Assembly (NCBI GenBank): GCA_024635735.1
Contig: JAGXII010000115.1
Span: 1 to 8,935, forward strand
DNA from: Christiangramia sp.
GTDB lineage: Bacteria; Bacteroidota; Bacteroidia; Flavobacteriales; Flavobacteriaceae
Direction of reading: 5' to 3'
Length of the DNA: 8,935 bases
Both the position numbers and the translations under genes were made by a program. Position 1 is the first letter of the stretch, and every line of letters starts with the position of its first letter. Below, piece after piece: positions 6,865 to 8,935 of this stretch. The notes under the pieces were generated by a model. That model was not told the origin of the DNA. It worked only from the letters and a program-made list of their open reading frames with translations, and ran no database searches.

Positions 6865-8301
6865 TTAATTTTCAGAAATACATGGAATACGCACCAATGC
6901 TTCATGCCGGTGGTCCAGATTCTGCATTATCAACTCACCTTCGTCATTGTGGATAAACATAACAAGCATATCATCGGGCCGTCCTTTTTTAGGGTTTTCT
7001 TTTTCATTTCTTATTCGAAAAACATTGGGTCGGGCAGTAAGCTCCAGGTTCCATTCTTCATCCATCATCATTATACCATTTACAGCCGTAATCCTTGCCT
7101 GAAATAGATCCTGTTTCAGCGAGCCCGGGTTCTCCAATACATAACAACCGGCCAGTGAGTCGTAATCTTTGCCTGTGGCGTATTTTACAGGAAATTTTTC
7201 ATTAGGATGAAAATAATCTAATACAGCTTCAATAACAGGATAATGGAGTGCTTCATTATTGCTGCCTCTCATACCCATAAAAACAAGTCCAATATTTGTA
7301 GTCGGAGAGTATAGGTAATAAGCCTGATAAGGACTGATATTTCCACCATGCCCCCGATAGTCGAAGCCTCTGAATGTAGTTGTCCAGTTATTGATCGCAT
7401 GACCCAGACTAATATCAGATTTTCTTGACGCAAGCGTACTGGAAGGCGTTTCGAAGAGCCGGATACTTTTTGAAGTTATAATTCTCTTTTCTTTATAGAT
7501 TCCCTGGTTAAGAAGCATCTGAATAAGCGCCTGAAATTCTTTGGCTGAAGTAACCAGTCCTCCTGATGGCCAGGCTCCTCCTATATTCCGGTATCCTTCT
7601 TCACCTGCAATTCTTCTTTTTACGGTAGCAGTTTCGAAAAAACTGGAATGTTTCATCTCAAGAGGTTGAAAGAAATATTGGTCCACAAAATCAGCATATT
7701 TTTGTCCACTTATTTTCTCAACGAGGTAAGCAGTTATTACCGGACCAAAGTTGTGGTAGGACGTATATTCCCCCGGGCGCCATTGGACATCTAATCGGTA
7801 TGGCTGGCTTTCGATATAAGAATTAAGATCAATTATTACCGAATCTACAATTTTTTCTAAATCAGGATGAAATCCTACAAAGCCAGCTCCCGCCTGGAGC
7901 AAATGTGTAACCTTTACTGGATGGGTTTTTCTCCACGGATTGCGGATTGAAAGTTCAGGTGCCAGTTCTTTTAAATTATCTTCCAGGCTTACTTTACCCT
8001 GCTCTACCAGCTTGAGCATAGATAGACCAGCGAAAGTTTTACTAATGGATGCTACGTGAAACATCGTGGAATCTGTTACCGGTACTCCCGGCTTTATCTC
8101 TCCAAAATTCCAGAAAACCGTAGTATCTGTTAATATTAGCGCAACCTGCATTGCAGAAACATTATTATTTTGTCGTAATGTTTCCAGTTTTTGATTAAGT
8201 GTTATAAGATCCTGAAGATCTGTTTTAGCATCATTAATTGTCTGGGAGTAAATATTAACCCCTATAAGAAAAAAGAGCAGCAGAATTATATTTTTAATCA
8301 C
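6865..8301 (-). CDS. Secreted serine hydrolase, class C beta-lactamase/PBP fold
   Basis: The 478-residue product has a signal peptide (MIKNIILLLFFLIGVNIYS, cleavage before Q20). All three motifs of the penicillin-recognising fold are present: S85-I-S-K88 (SxxK nucleophile), Y182-H-N184 (YxN) and H318-G-G (the KTG-equivalent HGG). Residues ~25-365 form this domain. Residues ~375-475 (DYDSLAGCYVLEN..., then alternating strands) look like the small C-terminal beta-barrel found in Pab87-like and EstB-like hydrolases. The HGG motif and the context favour a peptidase or esterase over a true beta-lactamase. The start codon is GTG (8299-8301): an in-frame TAA lies 13 codons upstream with no ATG between, and the next internal Met (51) would remove the signal peptide. 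There is no Shine-Dalgarno. It is transcribed alone, with a terminator downstream and two dyads around a TATAAT upstream. Confidence 0.92.
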   Translation of the reverse strand: MIKNIILLLFFLIGVNIYSQTINDAKTDLQDLITLNQKLETLRQNNNVSAMQVALILTDTTVFWNFGEIKPGVPVTDSTMFHVASISKTFAGLSMLKLVEQGKVSLEDNLKELAPELSIRNPWRKTHPVKVTHLLQAGAGFVGFHPDLEKIVDSVIIDLNSYIESQPYRLDVQWRPGEYTSYHNFGPVITAYLVEKISGQKYADFVDQYFFQPLEMKHSSFFETATVKRRIAGEEGYRNIGGAWPSGGLVTSAKEFQALIQMLLNQGIYKEKRIITSKSIRLFETPSSTLASRKSDISLGHAINNWTTTFRGFDYRGHGGNISPYQAYYLYSPTTNIGLVFMGMRGSNNEALHYPVIEAVLDYFHPNEKFPVKYATGKDYDSLAGCYVLENPGSLKQDLFQARITAVNGIMMMDEEWNLELTARPNVFRIRNEKENPKKGRPDDMLVMFIHNDEGELIMQNLDHRHEALVRIPCISEN

Positions 8302-8311
8302 GACAGGCGAT

Positions 8312-8329
8312 ATTTTTAGGATTAAAATA
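8312..8329. repeat. Operator-like dyad, copy 1
   Basis: ATTTTTA-GGAT-TAAAATA: an inverted repeat with seven-base arms and one mismatch (final TA for AT). Its first 16 bases are identical to copy 2, 48 bases away. It ends 10 bases upstream of the GTG start of the serine hydrolase, where a bound repressor could block transcription or translation initiation. Confidence 0.5.
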
Positions 8330-8336
8330 ACATTGA

Positions 8337-8342
8337 ATTATA
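8337..8342 (-). promoter_or_regulatory. Candidate -10 box (TATAAT) for the serine hydrolase
   Basis: The minus strand reads TATAAT here, 35 bases before the GTG start. A -35 box at 17-base spacing would fall on AAAAAT inside the upstream dyad and is a poor match. No Bacteroidota-type TTTG / TAnnTTTG pair is evident. The box lies between the two dyad copies, which supports a regulatory role. Confidence 0.35.
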
Positions 8343-8359
8343 GCAGAAACACTTTCATG

Positions 8360-8377
8360 ATTTTTAGGATTAAAAAT
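8360..8377. repeat. Operator-like dyad, copy 2
   Basis: ATTTTTA-GGAT-TAAAAAT: a perfect seven-base inverted repeat around GGAT. It covers the place where the -35 element would be if TATAAT at 8337-8342 is the -10 box. Copy 1 lies between that box and the start codon. Confidence 0.5.
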
Positions 8378-8827
8378 TTCTCCTGAATTGTTGTCGACAA
8401 TTTTTTCTTACAGAAATAAATAACAAGTATGAAAAATAAGATCAGCTACTATGGCTGGATTCACCTGCGAAAGAGAAGGGCGAACGCAGGGGGTTCTAAA
8501 TTATAGGTAGGGATTTTTACTCTGAGAAAGCAATTCTTTCCCTTAAAACATATTACAATATAATAAATTCATCTTCAATATGTTACCGATTTTTGATAAA
8601 TTTCAGGGTGAGCGCCCTCTTAAAGGTTAGGTATGAAAATTCTCTCACCGTAATTTATGAGCTACCAAAAAGTGTGTTTCAGATAAATTTCAAATAGAAA
8701 AAATAGAATCACCGACTATTACCTCCTTTCATTCTTTTCCTTCCTTTTGTACAGAAAATAATATCCCGATGTATAGAAATAACTGTATTTTACATTGAAG
8801 TTATCTTGACTTATAGAAAATAAATAA

Positions 8828-8875
8828 GGGTTGTGGATATTTGTGTTGCAAAACAAAAAATATCAAACACAACCC
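8828..8875. repeat. Long imperfect inverted repeat
   Basis: GGGTTGTG (8828-8835) followed directly by GATATTT (8836-8842) pairs with AAATATC (8858-8864) and CACAACCC (8868-8875); the three bases AAA (8865-8867) bulge out. The loop contains TTTGT/ACAAA-like inner complementarity around TTGCAA. The 15-bp stem is the strongest long dyad in the window. On the minus strand it is followed by a T-rich stretch, so it could terminate a gene lying to the right. Alternatively it could belong to the end of an insertion sequence, since a putative transposase frame starts inside it. Confidence 0.6.
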
Positions 8876-8935
8876 CATATGTACTTAGTACTAAGCAAAG
8901 ATATAATAGAAATGGAAATAATTCCATATTTACCA
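8843..8935 (+). CDS. Possible transposase, N-terminal fragment (runs out of window)
   Basis: A plus-strand frame is open from 8828 to the right edge. It could start at GTG 8843 (VLQNKKYQTQPH...) or at ATG 8879 (MYLVLSKDIIEMEIIPYLP). The phrase LSKDIIEMEIIPYLP resembles the beginning of IS5/IS4-type DDE transposases of Bacteroidota, which open with a short leader and an 'I..yilPfLP' segment before a K-RGF motif. The catalytic region would lie beyond the window. The inverted repeat covering the first codons fits an element end or a translational-control hairpin. With only about 31 residues visible this is tentative. Confidence 0.35.
   Translation, partial: MLQNKKYQTQPHMYLVLSKDIIEMEIIPYLP
8884..8895. 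repeat. 12-bp perfect palindrome
   Basis: CTTAGTACTAAG is its own reverse complement. It lies just after the ATG at 8879 of the putative transposase frame. It could be a protein-binding site, or simply a chance palindrome in coding sequence. Confidence 0.45.

Larger units (their letters stand above)
8302..8827. other. Intergenic region without a convincing gene
   Basis: This A+T-rich stretch holds the two dyads and the putative promoter next to the serine hydrolase. It also holds a tiny 25-codon frame (8429-8506) starting MKNKISYYGWIHL, which resembles the first residues of some major facilitator transporters but breaks off at once. A GC-rich patch follows, with CCTGCG (8464-8469) and CGCAGG (8485-8490) able to form a hairpin. 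A 65-codon plus-strand frame (8500-8694) is stop-free but has no ATG and no recognisable family. The region reads as decayed or non-coding. Confidence 0.5.

Noticed and set aside
6865..8301. Calling the serine hydrolase a class C beta-lactamase resistance gene
   Set aside because: The third motif is HGG rather than KTG, and a C-terminal barrel is present. The family is mostly peptidases and esterases, so antibiotic hydrolysis is not supported.
8595..8692. 11-base direct repeat GATAAATTTCA at 8595-8605 and 8682-8692
   Set aside because: It is A+T-rich and short, with only two copies and no dyad or placement relative to a gene. Likely chance.
8500..8694. 65-codon plus-strand frame without stops
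   Set aside because: It has no ATG or convincing alternative start, no Shine-Dalgarno and no recognisable motifs. One such frame is not surprising among six frames of an A+T-rich intergenic region.
1..8935. CRISPR arrays, tRNA/rRNA genes, toxin-antitoxin or phage-defence modules
   Set aside because: I looked for regularly spaced repeats, cloverleaf-like segments and small paired frames on both strands and saw none that could be supported.

Overview
The window looks like chromosomal DNA from a member of the Bacteroidota. The evidence is circumstantial: most of it is A+T-rich, Shine-Dalgarno sequences are weak or absent, and four secreted proteins have signal peptides ending just before a glutamine (SQA-Q, YS-Q, QA-Q, LG-Q), which is common in that phylum. 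I cannot name a genus.

Left part (1-2219, plus strand): the intact C-terminal 277 residues of a multicopper oxidase run in from the left edge. They are followed by about 1.4 kb of decayed sequence. This holds the C-terminal stub of an alpha/beta hydrolase, the N-terminal third of a flavin amine oxidase broken by at least two single-base frameshifts and a stop, and a possible 24-codon scrap of an IS3-type OrfA.

Centre (2220-6681, minus strand): read 5' to 3', this holds a secreted prolyl-oligopeptidase-like S9A peptidase, a secreted NTF2/SnoaL-like (DUF4440-type) small protein, a heavily eroded M20 metallopeptidase, and a secreted RNase Z/arylsulfatase-like metallo-beta-lactamase-fold hydrolase. 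The first three are 55 and 36 bases apart and could share a transcript; the fourth is 115 bases further on and has its own Shine-Dalgarno. The stretch from about 2.2 to 4.4 kb is visibly richer in G+C than both flanks, which suggests a separate origin for that block.

Right part (6807-8935): a GTG-started, secreted class C beta-lactamase-fold serine hydrolase on the minus strand ends in a good hairpin-plus-T-run terminator. Two copies of an 18-base dyad bracket a TATAAT box upstream of it. The last 600 bases carry no convincing complete gene. They end in a long imperfect inverted repeat that overlaps the first codons of what may be an insertion-sequence transposase leaving the window.

Taken together this is an accessory region of exported hydrolases in which several genes are dying. 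I found no convincing new multi-gene system. The most interesting protein-level observation is in the S9A peptidase, where the catalytic Asp position holds Glu and the S1-pocket Trp position holds Gly.
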